Origin: Sulfurimonas sp. HSL1-2 | Lineage (GTDB): Bacteria > Campylobacterota > Campylobacteria > Campylobacterales > Sulfurimonadaceae | Direction: 5' to 3' | DNA length: 64,000 nt | Assembly (NCBI RefSeq): GCF_039645565.1 | Contig: NZ_CP147914.1 | Location: forward strand, 310,001-374,000 | Shown: positions 16,498 to 24,555 of the stretch, piece after piece | Layout: each line of letters begins with the position of its first letter | Numbering within the stretch: position 1 is the stretch's first letter | Position numbers and translations under genes: made by a program | Notes under the pieces: generated by a model | Databases searched by the model: none | Told to the model about the DNA's origin: nothing | Seen by the model: only the letters and a program-made list of their open reading frames with translations

Positions 16498-17502
16498 CTA
16501 CTCCAGTCCGCTGATCTGGGCGTCGGCGTCGAGCATGAAGAGGGCGTCGCCGGCGACTTCATCCCCGGCGTTCAAGCCCGAAACGACCTCGAAACGATCC
16601 TTGTCGAGGGGTTTGACCACGATCTTGACAGGTTCGAAAACCCCCTTGAAATCCCCGGCGCGGAAAACGTACCATCCGCCGTGCTTGCGCAGCACCGCCG
16701 TGCGGGGGAGGGTGAGCAGCGGCAATGCCGCCGCCGCCGCAGTGACCGTGGCGTACATGCCCGGCAGCAGCTCGCCGCGCGGGTTGTCGACGGCGAGACG
16801 CAGGGTGACCGTGGCCGCCTTGGGGTCGATGTCGGGGTAGAGCGTGAGTTTTTTGGCGGGGTAGGCCCGCTCCACGCCGCTGGCCCTGACGGTGAAATTG
16901 TTCAGAGAGGCGAGCCGCGGCAGTTCCTGCTGGTAGAGCGCGGCCTCGACCCAGACGCGCTCAAGGTTGACGATGGTAAAGAGCTTCATGCCCGCTTTGA
17001 AGGCGGAGCCCTCAACGACGCTCTTTTCAAAAAGCCACCCCGATGCCGGGGCGTGGATCGTGGTGAGGGAGGCGGCTTTCATCCCGGAGCGGACCGCGTC
17101 GATCTCGGCGCGGCTGACACCGAGCAGCGTCAGTTTTTTGCGGAGGCTGCGCAGCATCTCCGGGCTGGGGCGCGTCGCGTTGAAACGCAGGGCGGTGAGG
17201 TAATCCTCCTTCGCCTGGAGCACTTCGGGCGAGTAGACCTCGGCCAGCGCCTCGCCCTTCTTGACCCGGCGGTAGCGTGTATCGGCGTAGAGTTTCTGGA
17301 CATAGCCGCCGAACCGCGGCGATACGTCGTACATGCGGGAATCTTCGGCGCGGACATAGCCGTAGTTGGTCTGCGCCCGCGCGGCGCTGGTCTGCTGCAC
17401 TTTGACCGTTTTGACGGCGAAGAGCTGTTCGACGCTCGGCCGCTCATCGGCACATAGCAGCAGGGGCAGCAGGGCTGCGAGCACTAGGATGTGTTGTCTC
17501 AT
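16498..17502 (-). CDS. cusB: CusB-like RND periplasmic adaptor
   Basis: A 334-residue membrane-fusion protein with a signal peptide (cleavage near LLCADE). Features are NYGYVRAEDSRMYDVSPRFGGYVQKLYADTRY-type barrel-sandwich strands, a short helical hairpin around VYSPEVLQAKEDYLTALRF, then a second lipoyl half (IHAPASGWLFEKSVVEG) and a beta-barrel domain. The VSPRFGGYV and YSPEVLQAKEDYL elements are typical of CusB. It couples the inner-membrane pump to the outer-membrane channel. Its ATG overlaps the stop of the TolC-like gene (ATGA). Confidence 0.93.
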   Translation of the reverse strand: MRQHILVLAALLPLLLCADERPSVEQLFAVKTVKVQQTSAARAQTNYGYVRAEDSRMYDVSPRFGGYVQKLYADTRYRRVKKGEALAEVYSPEVLQAKEDYLTALRFNATRPSPEMLRSLRKKLTLLGVSRAEIDAVRSGMKAASLTTIHAPASGWLFEKSVVEGSAFKAGMKLFTIVNLERVWVEAALYQQELPRLASLNNFTVRASGVERAYPAKKLTLYPDIDPKAATVTLRLAVDNPRGELLPGMYATVTAAAAALPLLTLPRTAVLRKHGGWYVFRAGDFKGVFEPVKIVVKPLDKDRFEVVSGLNAGDEVAGDALFMLDADAQISGLE

Positions 17503-18698
17503 TTGATCTCTCCCGTCAATGCTTTGAGGCGCGCGCCGGCGCGGAGGTAGTCGGCTTTCGCGGCGATGCGCTGTTCGTCGAAGCGAAGCTTGCGTTCAAG
17601 CAGGTCGAAATAGTTGAAGAGGTCGCTGCCGCTGCGCAGTTTCGCGTCGCTGAGATCGACCATGTGTTCCACCTGGGGCAGGCTCTCCTCGGTGATGATG
17701 CGGTAGGTGCGGTAGGCCTCGGTCAGCGCCGCGTACGCCGCTTCGATCTCGCTGCGAAGCTGCAGGCGGTAGTCGGCGGCCGCTTCCGCTGCTGCCAGCT
17801 CCGCCTGCCGCGCCGCTTCGGTGTCGTCGCGCTCCGCGCCGTAGAGCGGCAGCGCCGCGCCGACGGTGACGCTCAGGTAGTCGGGGTGGGCTTCGCGGTA
17901 GTAGTAGCCGACCATCACGAAGGGGTCGGCGTTGGCCGAGAGCGCTTTGACCTTCGTCTCCGCCGCCGCGGCCTTTTGGTCGGCCGCTTTGACGCGGTAG
18001 ATCCGGTTGTTCTCCAGCTGCTGCAGGTAGGTCTCCAGGGGCGGCGGGGGCGTGACCGCTTCGTCGGCCTCGACGGTGTCGAAGGGGGCCTGTACGAGGT
18101 AGGCCAGACGCGCTTTCTGCGCCGTGAGCATCGCCGTAAGCTTTTCCCGGCGCACGGCGATGTCGGAGCGGAGCAGTTCGGCGGACATTATTCCCATATG
18201 GCGGTCGCGCTGGGTGGAGGCGTAGGCGGTGTTGAGGGTGATGTTCTGGTTTGTTAGTTCCAGGTAGTTTTGCAAGACGCCCAGGCGCGCGTTCAGTTCG
18301 GCGACGGTGTAGGCGCGCAGCCGGATCCGCTTGGCCAGCTCCGCCTGCGCCGCCTCGAGGGAGGCGAAGAGCACGGCTTTCTGTGCCCGCACCTTCTCAC
18401 CCGCCGCGCCGCGCTTCCCGAACCAGGGGAATTTCTGCTTCAGGGTGACGGAGGTGAACTGCATCGGCTCGAGGGTGCGGTCCGTGGGGTCGTCGAACTG
18501 GACGTCGTTGATGCCAACGAGCAGCTCCGGGTTGGCGAAGAGGGTGCTTTTGTCCTCCATGGCGTCATAGGCGCCGAGGCGCTGTTCGATCATCTTCAGC
18601 GAGTGGTGCTGTTCTAGCGCGCGGTCGATCAGGGTGTCGATCCCCTCGGCCCGGAGCGCGGCGGCAGCGAGCAGCAGGGCTAAGAGCGGACGGAACAT
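17499..18698 (-). CDS. TolC-family outer-membrane efflux channel
   Basis: A 399-residue protein with a signal peptide (cleavage near ALRAEG) and long, Ala/Leu/Glu-rich helices in two repeats, as in the OEP/TolC family. FPWFGKRG at about residues 92-99 is a frequent signature of metal-efflux TolC homologues. ATG at 18698 has AAAAGGAG upstream; the longer reading frame upstream is not protein-like. It is the first gene of the RND operon, with the shared direct repeat 39 bp upstream of the start. It would provide the outer-membrane exit duct for CusAB. Confidence 0.92.
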   Translation of the reverse strand: MFRPLLALLLAAAALRAEGIDTLIDRALEQHHSLKMIEQRLGAYDAMEDKSTLFANPELLVGINDVQFDDPTDRTLEPMQFTSVTLKQKFPWFGKRGAAGEKVRAQKAVLFASLEAAQAELAKRIRLRAYTVAELNARLGVLQNYLELTNQNITLNTAYASTQRDRHMGIMSAELLRSDIAVRREKLTAMLTAQKARLAYLVQAPFDTVEADEAVTPPPPLETYLQQLENNRIYRVKAADQKAAAAETKVKALSANADPFVMVGYYYREAHPDYLSVTVGAALPLYGAERDDTEAARQAELAAAEAAADYRLQLRSEIEAAYAALTEAYRTYRIITEESLPQVEHMVDLSDAKLRSGSDLFNYFDLLERKLRFDEQRIAAKADYLRAGARLKALTGEIK

Positions 18699-18723
18699 CG
18701 GTCTCCTTTTGAGTGAATAGGGA

Positions 18724-18755
18724 ATGATACTGGTGCTGTGTGTAAGAAGTGTGCA
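18724..18755 (-). promoter_or_regulatory. direct-repeat activator site and -10 box of the RND operon
   Basis: Read toward the gene: TGCACACT, TCT, TACACACA, seven bases, TATCAT. The octamers (18748-18755 and 18737-18744) again start 11 bp apart and the -10 box (18724-18729) is again seven bases away. This is the third copy of the island's promoter architecture. Unlike the 11487 site, the repeats are not palindromic, so it should act only toward the RND operon. Confidence 0.65.
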
Positions 18756-18858
18756 GGTCAACCTTAGCGCCCGGACATAAAAACGGTAAGATTGACGGAT
18801 AAAAGCGTGTTATAAAACGTTTCGTCGGACAATGGCGTTTTTGGAAGAAGGGAAAGCA

Positions 18859-20007
18859 ATGGAGTATCTGGTCCTCTTTTGGGGTGCGCTTGTCGACCTG
18901 AGCAATGCGATGGCCCCCTATATCGTTTTCGGCCTCCTCTTCGCGGGGGTCCTGCATGAGCTCGTGCCCGATGCGCTGGTCACGAAGCACCTGGGCAGCG
19001 ACAACGTGGCCTCCGTCGTCAAGTCGACCCTCTTCGGCATTCCGCTGCCGGTCTGCTCCTGCGGGGTGATCCCGCTGGCGACCTCCATCAAGAAGAGCGG
19101 GGCGAGCCACGGCGCGACGCTCAGTTTCCTCATCTCGACGCCCATCACGGGGGTGGATTCCATTCTCGCGACCTACGGGATGTTCGGGTGGGCCTTTACC
19201 CTCTACCGCGTCTTCACCTCCATGCTCATGGCGATGATTGCCGGGATCCTGACAAACCTGTTCGGTTCGGAGCCTGAACCCGCGCCCGCGCCGAAGGCCC
19301 CGGCCTTCTCGATGGCCGCCCCGCCGAAACAGGCCGCGCCGGTCGGCTTCAGCATGGCGTCTCCCCAAAAAGAGGAGGAGAGCTGCTGCAGCTCCGGCTG
19401 CGGCTGCGAAACGGAGGAGAAAAAACGTTTTGCGCCCGGCGGGGCACTGCGCTACGCCTTCGTGACCCTGCTCGGCGACATCGCCAAACCGCTCTTCTGG
19501 GGACTCATCGTCGGGGCGCTGATCACGGTGGCGATCCCCGAGGACCTTGGCACACTGCTGGCCGAGAACAGCTGGCTCTCCTACCTCATTGTCATCGCCG
19601 TCGCCGTGCCGATGTACGTTTGCGCGACGGCGTCTTTGCCGATCGCGGCGGGGCTGATGCTCTCGGGGGTGAGCGCCGGGGCGGCCTTCGTCTTCCTCAG
19701 CGCGGGCCCCGCGACCAACACCGTCACCATCGGCGTCGTGAAAAAGATGTTGGGAACAAGGGCCCTCGCCATCTACCTGGGCACCATCACCGTCGCCAGC
19801 GTCGTTTTCGGGCTCATGCTCGACTGGCTCTTTATCCGGGCCGAGATCGACCCGAAGGCACTGGTGCATCTGCATGAAGAGGCGGGCATCATCGCCGTCG
19901 CTTCGTCACTGCTGCTCTGGGGGCTGGTACTTTACTTTATCGCCAAACCGTGGTTCGCGAAAAAAGAGGCGTGCTGTTCGGGGGAGTCCTGCGGCTGCGA
20001 AAAGTGA
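18859..20007 (+). CDS. SO_0444-family Cu/Zn efflux permease
   Basis: A 382-residue membrane protein with about eight to ten helices, related to the ArsP/DUF318 permease family. PLPVCSCGVIPLATSIKKSGAS is the core motif. A central cytosolic loop carries the Cys cluster SCCSSGCGCE, and the C-terminus ends CCSGESCGCEK, as in SO_0444 proteins, where the Cys clusters may bind metal. The ATG at 18859 has GAAGGGA upstream; an earlier in-frame start near 18832 would add nine residues without a better ribosome site. It diverges from the RND operon, so it belongs to the metal island, but its own promoter lacks the direct repeat. Confidence 0.88.
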   Translation: MEYLVLFWGALVDLSNAMAPYIVFGLLFAGVLHELVPDALVTKHLGSDNVASVVKSTLFGIPLPVCSCGVIPLATSIKKSGASHGATLSFLISTPITGVDSILATYGMFGWAFTLYRVFTSMLMAMIAGILTNLFGSEPEPAPAPKAPAFSMAAPPKQAAPVGFSMASPQKEEESCCSSGCGCETEEKKRFAPGGALRYAFVTLLGDIAKPLFWGLIVGALITVAIPEDLGTLLAENSWLSYLIVIAVAVPMYVCATASLPIAAGLMLSGVSAGAAFVFLSAGPATNTVTIGVVKKMLGTRALAIYLGTITVASVVFGLMLDWLFIRAEIDPKALVHLHEEAGIIAVASSLLLWGLVLYFIAKPWFAKKEACCSGESCGCEK

Positions 20008-20013
20008 TCGGAC

Positions 20014-20820
20014 TCAGTGCAAAAATGCGGGCTTGAACCACTCGATCAGTCCCATGCCGATCTCGACGGCGATAAGGACGATGATGATCCACTCCAGAAA
20101 CGAACTGTGCTTATGGTTGGTGATATCCATGACCATGATGATATCGTCCTTGATGCTGCCGAGCTTGTAACTGACGACTTCGAAACGGTCGCTGAGTTCC
20201 AATGCGGTTGCCAGGCTGTTGTAGAGCGCTTCGGCATCGGCGTTGTCCCATAAAATGTTGGGTTTGTCCAGCAGGTAGAGGTCGATAAGGAGGTCGTGGC
20301 GGATAAGCACGAGCTGCTTGGCGAAACGGGCGAGACGGGTCCGTTTGAAGAGCGAATAGCTGTCGGAATCCTCGATCAGGGTCCGGCTCCGTTCGGAGTA
20401 GTCGGCCAGCTTCTGTTCATAAACGTCCAGGGCAACGCTCTGGGCGATCACATAGGCGATGATGACCATATTCAGATCCGAGGCGCTTTGAAGGGTGATC
20501 GCTTCATTGCTGACGGTAAACGGGGAGGTCAGCGCCGGGTCGAAGCAGATATTGTAGTCCTGGTAGACCATCTGTTTCATGTCATGTTCGGCGGCATCGA
20601 TCCCGAGCGCCTGAAGCAGGGCGATGCGTTCGGGCGGCGGCATGTTGACCATCGCCAGTACGTTGAACTGCGTGAAGACGACGATAAAGTCATCTTTGCG
20701 CAGATAGTAGGTTCCTTCCAGCCGTTTCTGCATCTCCGCCCCGAGGGCAAGCTGGAGCCTCTTGTAGTTCAGCGGTTTGGGGAGATAGAGGGCGAGCAGT
20801 TCTGTGGATGCCGTATTCAC
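20014..20820 (-). CDS. RMD1/YagE (DUF155) family protein
   Basis: A protein of about 268 residues. The central and C-terminal parts match the RMD1/DUF155 family: a long helical region, then a C-terminal membrane anchor introduced by MDITNHKHSSFLEWIIIVLIAVEI. Mitochondrial members support respiratory assembly; bacterial function is unknown. I prefer the GTG at 20820 because GGAG lies eight bases upstream. The ATG at 20856 would add 12 residues without a ribosome site. It converges with the permease gene six bases away and diverges from arsB. Confidence 0.8.
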   Translation of the reverse strand: MNTASTELLALYLPKPLNYKRLQLALGAEMQKRLEGTYYLRKDDFIVVFTQFNVLAMVNMPPPERIALLQALGIDAAEHDMKQMVYQDYNICFDPALTSPFTVSNEAITLQSASDLNMVIIAYVIAQSVALDVYEQKLADYSERSRTLIEDSDSYSLFKRTRLARFAKQLVLIRHDLLIDLYLLDKPNILWDNADAEALYNSLATALELSDRFEVVSYKLGSIKDDIIMVMDITNHKHSSFLEWIIIVLIAVEIGMGLIEWFKPAFLH

Positions 20821-20885
20821 AGGAGACTCCGTAATTGAAATAACACAGCATAGCATTTTTCGGGGCGATCGGCAGCAGAGTTGAT

Positions 20886-20907
20886 TATATCAATAAATAT
20901 TGATATA
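20886..20907. promoter_or_regulatory. perfect 10-2-10 palindrome before arsB (ArsR-like operator)
   Basis: Arms TATATCAATA and TATTGATATA flank AA. The core ATCAA-N6-TTGAT resembles operators of ArsR/SmtB repressors. It lies 33-55 bp before the arsB start in an AT-rich patch, where it could overlap the promoter. No arsR gene is visible in the window. Confidence 0.5.
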
Positions 20908-20940
20908 TTTACGGCTGAACTTTCGGTGAGGACGGAACTT

Positions 20941-22197
20941 ATGTTGACGGCAGCCCTGCTTTTTCTTGTGACACTTCTTTTCGTCATCTGGCAGCCCAGG
21001 GGGCTCCAGATCGGTACGACGGCCGTCATCGGCGCCATCATAGCCGTCGTACTCGGCGTCGTAAGTATCGGTGACGTCTGGACGGTGACGGGAATAGTCT
21101 GGGATGCGACGCTCGCCTTTATCGGGATCATCCTCCTCTCTCTTGTCCTGGACGAGATCGGCTTCTTCGAGTGGGCGGCGCTGAAGATGGCAAAGCTTTC
21201 CGGCGGCAGCGGCAACAAAATGTTCGTCTACATCCTGTTGCTCGGCGCCCTGGTGGCGGCCTTCTTCGCCAACGACGGGGCGGCGCTGATCCTCACACCG
21301 ATCCTGCTGGCGAAGATGAAACACCTGAAAATGAACCCCGTTGCCGTGTTCGCCTTTTTGATGGCGGGGGGCTTTATCGGCGACAGCGCCTCCAACCCGC
21401 TGGTGATCTCCAACCTCACCAACATCGTCACGGCGGGCTATTTCAACCTTGGGTTCTGGGAGTACGCACAGGCGATGTTCCTGCCGAACCTTTTGAGCAT
21501 TATTGCTTCGATCATTGTGCTCTGGCTCTATTTCCGCAAAGATATCCCGCTCAAAGTCGACGTCTCTGAACTCCCCGAGCCCGCCAGTGTCATCAAGAAT
21601 ATGACGATGTTTAAGCTCAGCTGGGGCTTTCTCGCCCTTTTGATGGCGGGCTACTTTATCGGCGACCGCTATGACCTCCCTGTTTCCCTCTTCGCCCTGG
21701 GCGGGGCGGTTATTTTCCTCTTCATCGCCAACTACTACAAGGCGGTCAAACCCATAATGACCGTCAAGGCGGCGCCGTGGCAGGTCGTCTGGTTTTCCAT
21801 AGGCCTCTACGTCGTTGTCTACGGCCTGAAAAACGCGGGGCTGACCGATTACCTTGCCGATGCCGTATCGGCGATGGCGGCGCAGGGAGAAGCAGTTGCG
21901 GTTATCGGGACCGGCTTCCTCTCCGCCGGCCTCAGTGCCGTGATGAACAATATGCCCACCATTATGATCATGGACATCGCCATCGCCGACGCGGGCCAGA
22001 ATGCCCTTGCGTACGCGAACATCCTCGGGGCAAACCTGGGGCCGAAGATGACGCCGATCGGCTCGCTGGCGACCCTTCTCTGGCTGCATGTCCTTGCCAA
22101 TAAAGGCGTGAAAATAGGGTGGGGGGAGTATATGAAAGTCGGCCTTGTCATTACGCCGCCTGTTCTGCTGGCGGCGTTGGTCGGGTTGCTTTTCTAA
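20941..22197 (+). CDS. arsB: ArsB/NhaD-type anion or arsenite transporter
   Basis: A 418-residue protein with about 11-12 helices of the ArsB/NhaD ion-transporter superfamily. Repeated motifs include AAFFANDGAALILTPILLA, GGFIGDSASNPLVISNLTN and, in the second half, MNNMPTIMIMDIAIA with ILGANLGPKMTPIGSLATLLW; the latter is characteristic of ArsB. It would export arsenite or antimonite. The ATG at 20941 follows GAGGACGGAACTT; a longer frame from 20881 runs through the palindromic operator and is unlikely. No arsC or arsR adjoins. A general anion permease remains possible. Confidence 0.85.
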   Translation: MLTAALLFLVTLLFVIWQPRGLQIGTTAVIGAIIAVVLGVVSIGDVWTVTGIVWDATLAFIGIILLSLVLDEIGFFEWAALKMAKLSGGSGNKMFVYILLLGALVAAFFANDGAALILTPILLAKMKHLKMNPVAVFAFLMAGGFIGDSASNPLVISNLTNIVTAGYFNLGFWEYAQAMFLPNLLSIIASIIVLWLYFRKDIPLKVDVSELPEPASVIKNMTMFKLSWGFLALLMAGYFIGDRYDLPVSLFALGGAVIFLFIANYYKAVKPIMTVKAAPWQVVWFSIGLYVVVYGLKNAGLTDYLADAVSAMAAQGEAVAVIGTGFLSAGLSAVMNNMPTIMIMDIAIADAGQNALAYANILGANLGPKMTPIGSLATLLWLHVLANKGVKIGWGEYMKVGLVITPPVLLAALVGLLF

Positions 22198-22364
22198 AGG
22201 GTTTTTTGTTCCCTTTCTTCTTTGCTCGCACAAAGAAGAAACCGAACCCGAAAGAAGAAAGTGCGAAAGGCTGCCGCTTTCGGGAGATTCCAAGCGTCAT
22301 AGGTCCGCTCGACCCGCTAATTTCCGTTTCGGCCTTGACAGAAGAAGCGGATTGTCGCACGTTT
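22197..22364. other. intergenic region with three hairpins
   Basis: No gene is visible. Three inverted repeats follow the arsB stop: AAAGGG/CCCTTT around a T-rich loop (22197-22216), an 11-bp stem TTTCTTCTTTG / CAAAGAAGAAA around CTCGCA (22214-22241), and CCCGAAAG / CTTTCGGG (22247-22284). The first two overlap and are mutually exclusive. They may act as a terminator for arsB or be a dispersed extragenic repeat; no protein-like frame is present. Confidence 0.5.
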
Positions 22365-22436
22365 CTCTTAACTCTTAACTCTTAACTCTTAACTCTTAAC
22401 TCTTAACTCTTAACTCTTAACTCTTAACTCTTAACT
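22365..22436. repeat. heptanucleotide tandem array CTCTTAA x about 10
   Basis: Seventy-two bases of perfect period-7 repeat. On the minus strand the unit reads TTAAGAG, and the array begins at the stop codon (TAG, 22435-22437) of the MMPL gene. Each unit contains TAA, so all three frames are closed. Such arrays change length by slippage. Here the coding sequence would be unaffected but the 3' end of the transcript would vary. Confidence 0.9.
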
Positions 22437-24555
22437 AAATCGTGCAGTGGTCCTTGTGGATCTCCCTGCTTTTGGGGTAGGGGTCGATGGAGAGCAGGAA
22501 GACCGGGAGCAGGAGCAGGTCGGTGGCGAGGGAGAGGGTGATGAGCTCAGCACCGAATTTGCCGATGTCACGCAGGCTCGCGATCGATGTCATCATCAGC
22601 GACGCGAAGAAGATGACGAGCACGAAGGCGCCGATGACGACGGGGACGGCACCGTAGAAGAAGGTGATCTCCAGGGCGTGTTTGCGGCTGCGGCCGAAGA
22701 AGCGGGCGCGGAAATATTTGAAGGCGAAGTGCACCGTCGCGTCGGAACCAAGCCCGACGGAGATGGACATGGCAATGAGCATCTCGAGGTTGACGGGGGT
22801 ATCGAGCATCTCCATGGCCAGCCCAAACCAGGCAATGGGGATGGCATTGGTGATGAAGCCGATGTAGATCATCCGCCCCGACCCGAAGATGATCCCCATG
22901 ATGAGCCCGATGATGACAAGGGCCGTAAAGAGCGAGGCGGCGAGCACGACAATCTGCTGCTGTTTGGCGCTGCGTACGAGGGTCTGGACGTCGCTGAAGT
23001 GCAGGGGGAGGGCCTGGTAGCCGCGCAGGTAGGTGAGCAGCGCTGCCGTATCGACGCCGGGTTCCATGAAAAGGGTAAGTTTCAGGGTCTGTTTTTCGTC
23101 ATCGAAGTAGCGCTGGTTGAGGTCGTACATGTCGATAAAGAAGAGCGCACGCAGGATTGCCTGGTCGTCCATCGGCTCACCGGGGGCTTCGGCCTGGTGG
23201 ATGAGGTGCAGCAGCGCGGCGACGCTGTCGACCCTGTTGACGCTGGCGAAACGGTGTGTCAATTCCGAGGCGAAGGTGTCGATCTGTTCCACGGTGGCGG
23301 GGTCGATCTCGTCGAACGGCACGGTGAGAACGAGGGTGCGGCCGCTCTGCCCTGGGGAGAGAAGCAGGTCGGCGCGGGTCAGAAAGAGGCTGAGGCCCAG
23401 CAGCAGGATGCCGATGGTGGCCAGGTTGAGCAGGCGCAGAAGTTTGGGATTGTACTCCAGTTCCCGGCTGACGAAGTAGTAGACGGGCCGGCTGAAACGC
23501 ACCCGGGGGTGGCGCACCCGGAAATAGCTGAGCAGTGCAATCAGCAGGGTCGTGTTGAGCAGCAGTGCAATGAGGGAGGCGCCGATGATACTGATACTGA
23601 GCATCCGGACGATCTCGTTTTCCGAAAAGAGCAGGGTTCCCAGCCCCACGGCGGTGATGACCGTGGTCCAGAGTGCTGGGGTGACGGTCCGGTTGAGGGA
23701 CTTGAGTAGGGCGCGGTGGGAGTCGTCGCGGTACTGGGTGACATGCCAACGGTAGTAGAAGTAGAGATAGTCTACCAGGGCAATGGCGATAATAATGAGC
23801 CCCAGGGCGAGATGCAGTTCGTGCAGTCCGGTGATGAGGTAGATGAGTTCAAAGGTAAAGAGCAGGGTGCCCGAGACGACAATGAGTGCGGCGAAGGCGG
23901 AGACGTAGTTGTGAAAGATGAACCGGAAAAAGAAGATGACGGCCAGGACGATCAGCCCCAGGTAGAGCAGGGTCTGCCGGTAGCTGAAGCTGCTGTCGGT
24001 CTCATCGAGCGTATAGGCGAAAGGGATGGAAAGCTGTGCTTCGGCCAGCCGTTCATCCCCGTAGAGGTAGAAGTCAAAGGCGTCGAAGTGCTCCGTAACG
24101 TAGCGGCGGTAGGCGTCGGGCAGGGCGCGGATGAATGCGTACGCCTGGGCCGCGTTCAGTTCGGAGAGGGGAAGGGCCTTGATGAGCGACGACCCCTCGG
24201 TTGCCTTGTCGTTGTAGATGTATCGGCTGCTAAAGAGCGAATCGACGTGCCGTACCCCCGGGACCTCTGTCAGCTGCGTATGGAGCGCCGCCAGTTTCGC
24301 CTTGGTGTCGTCGTCGAACCGGTCGACGTAGACCCGAAGGTGCTGCACGTTTTCCGGTACGATCCCCAGGGCCTTCGTCATGGCCAGCTCCTGCGAACCT
24401 CCCAGCCAGAACCGTTCGTCGCTGAGGACAAAACTGAAACGCCCCAGGGAGAGCGTCAGGATTGCAAGCAGCAGGAAAAGCCCGATCACGGCGGCACGGT
24501 TACGGGCAATGAAGGTGACGTAGCGGCTGACTTTGGGGGTCTCTTGGTATCTCAT
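22435..24555 (-). CDS. MMPL/RND-superfamily exporter
   Basis: A 706-residue protein with two repeats of one helix, a periplasmic domain and five helices, as in MMPL/HpnN-like exporters (about 12 helices total). Motifs such as LHLALGLIIIAIALVDYLYFYYRWH and MLIAMSISVGLGSDATVHFAFKYFR fit the conserved helix-4/10 regions; the acidic D residues there are the likely proton relay. Substrates in this family are usually lipids or hydrophobic compounds. Its start overlaps the end of the thioredoxin-fold gene by 4 bp, so the two are cotranscribed and may work together at the envelope. The cargo is unknown. Confidence 0.87.
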   Translation of the reverse strand: MRYQETPKVSRYVTFIARNRAAVIGLFLLLAILTLSLGRFSFVLSDERFWLGGSQELAMTKALGIVPENVQHLRVYVDRFDDDTKAKLAALHTQLTEVPGVRHVDSLFSSRYIYNDKATEGSSLIKALPLSELNAAQAYAFIRALPDAYRRYVTEHFDAFDFYLYGDERLAEAQLSIPFAYTLDETDSSFSYRQTLLYLGLIVLAVIFFFRFIFHNYVSAFAALIVVSGTLLFTFELIYLITGLHELHLALGLIIIAIALVDYLYFYYRWHVTQYRDDSHRALLKSLNRTVTPALWTTVITAVGLGTLLFSENEIVRMLSISIIGASLIALLLNTTLLIALLSYFRVRHPRVRFSRPVYYFVSRELEYNPKLLRLLNLATIGILLLGLSLFLTRADLLLSPGQSGRTLVLTVPFDEIDPATVEQIDTFASELTHRFASVNRVDSVAALLHLIHQAEAPGEPMDDQAILRALFFIDMYDLNQRYFDDEKQTLKLTLFMEPGVDTAALLTYLRGYQALPLHFSDVQTLVRSAKQQQIVVLAASLFTALVIIGLIMGIIFGSGRMIYIGFITNAIPIAWFGLAMEMLDTPVNLEMLIAMSISVGLGSDATVHFAFKYFRARFFGRSRKHALEITFFYGAVPVVIGAFVLVIFFASLMMTSIASLRDIGKFGAELITLSLATDLLLLPVFLLSIDPYPKSREIHKDHCTI

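Noticed and set aside
20837-20930. ArsR gene near the arsB palindrome
   Set aside because: Neither strand codes for a winged-helix protein around the operator; the flanking genes are RMD1-like and the transporter itself.
20890-22293. Minus-strand frame of 467 codons opposite arsB
   Set aside because: Antisense of a clear membrane protein; the strongly charged translation is what the complement of hydrophobic codons gives.
22365-22436. CRISPR array
   Set aside because: The unit is seven bases with no spacers, so it is a simple tandem repeat.
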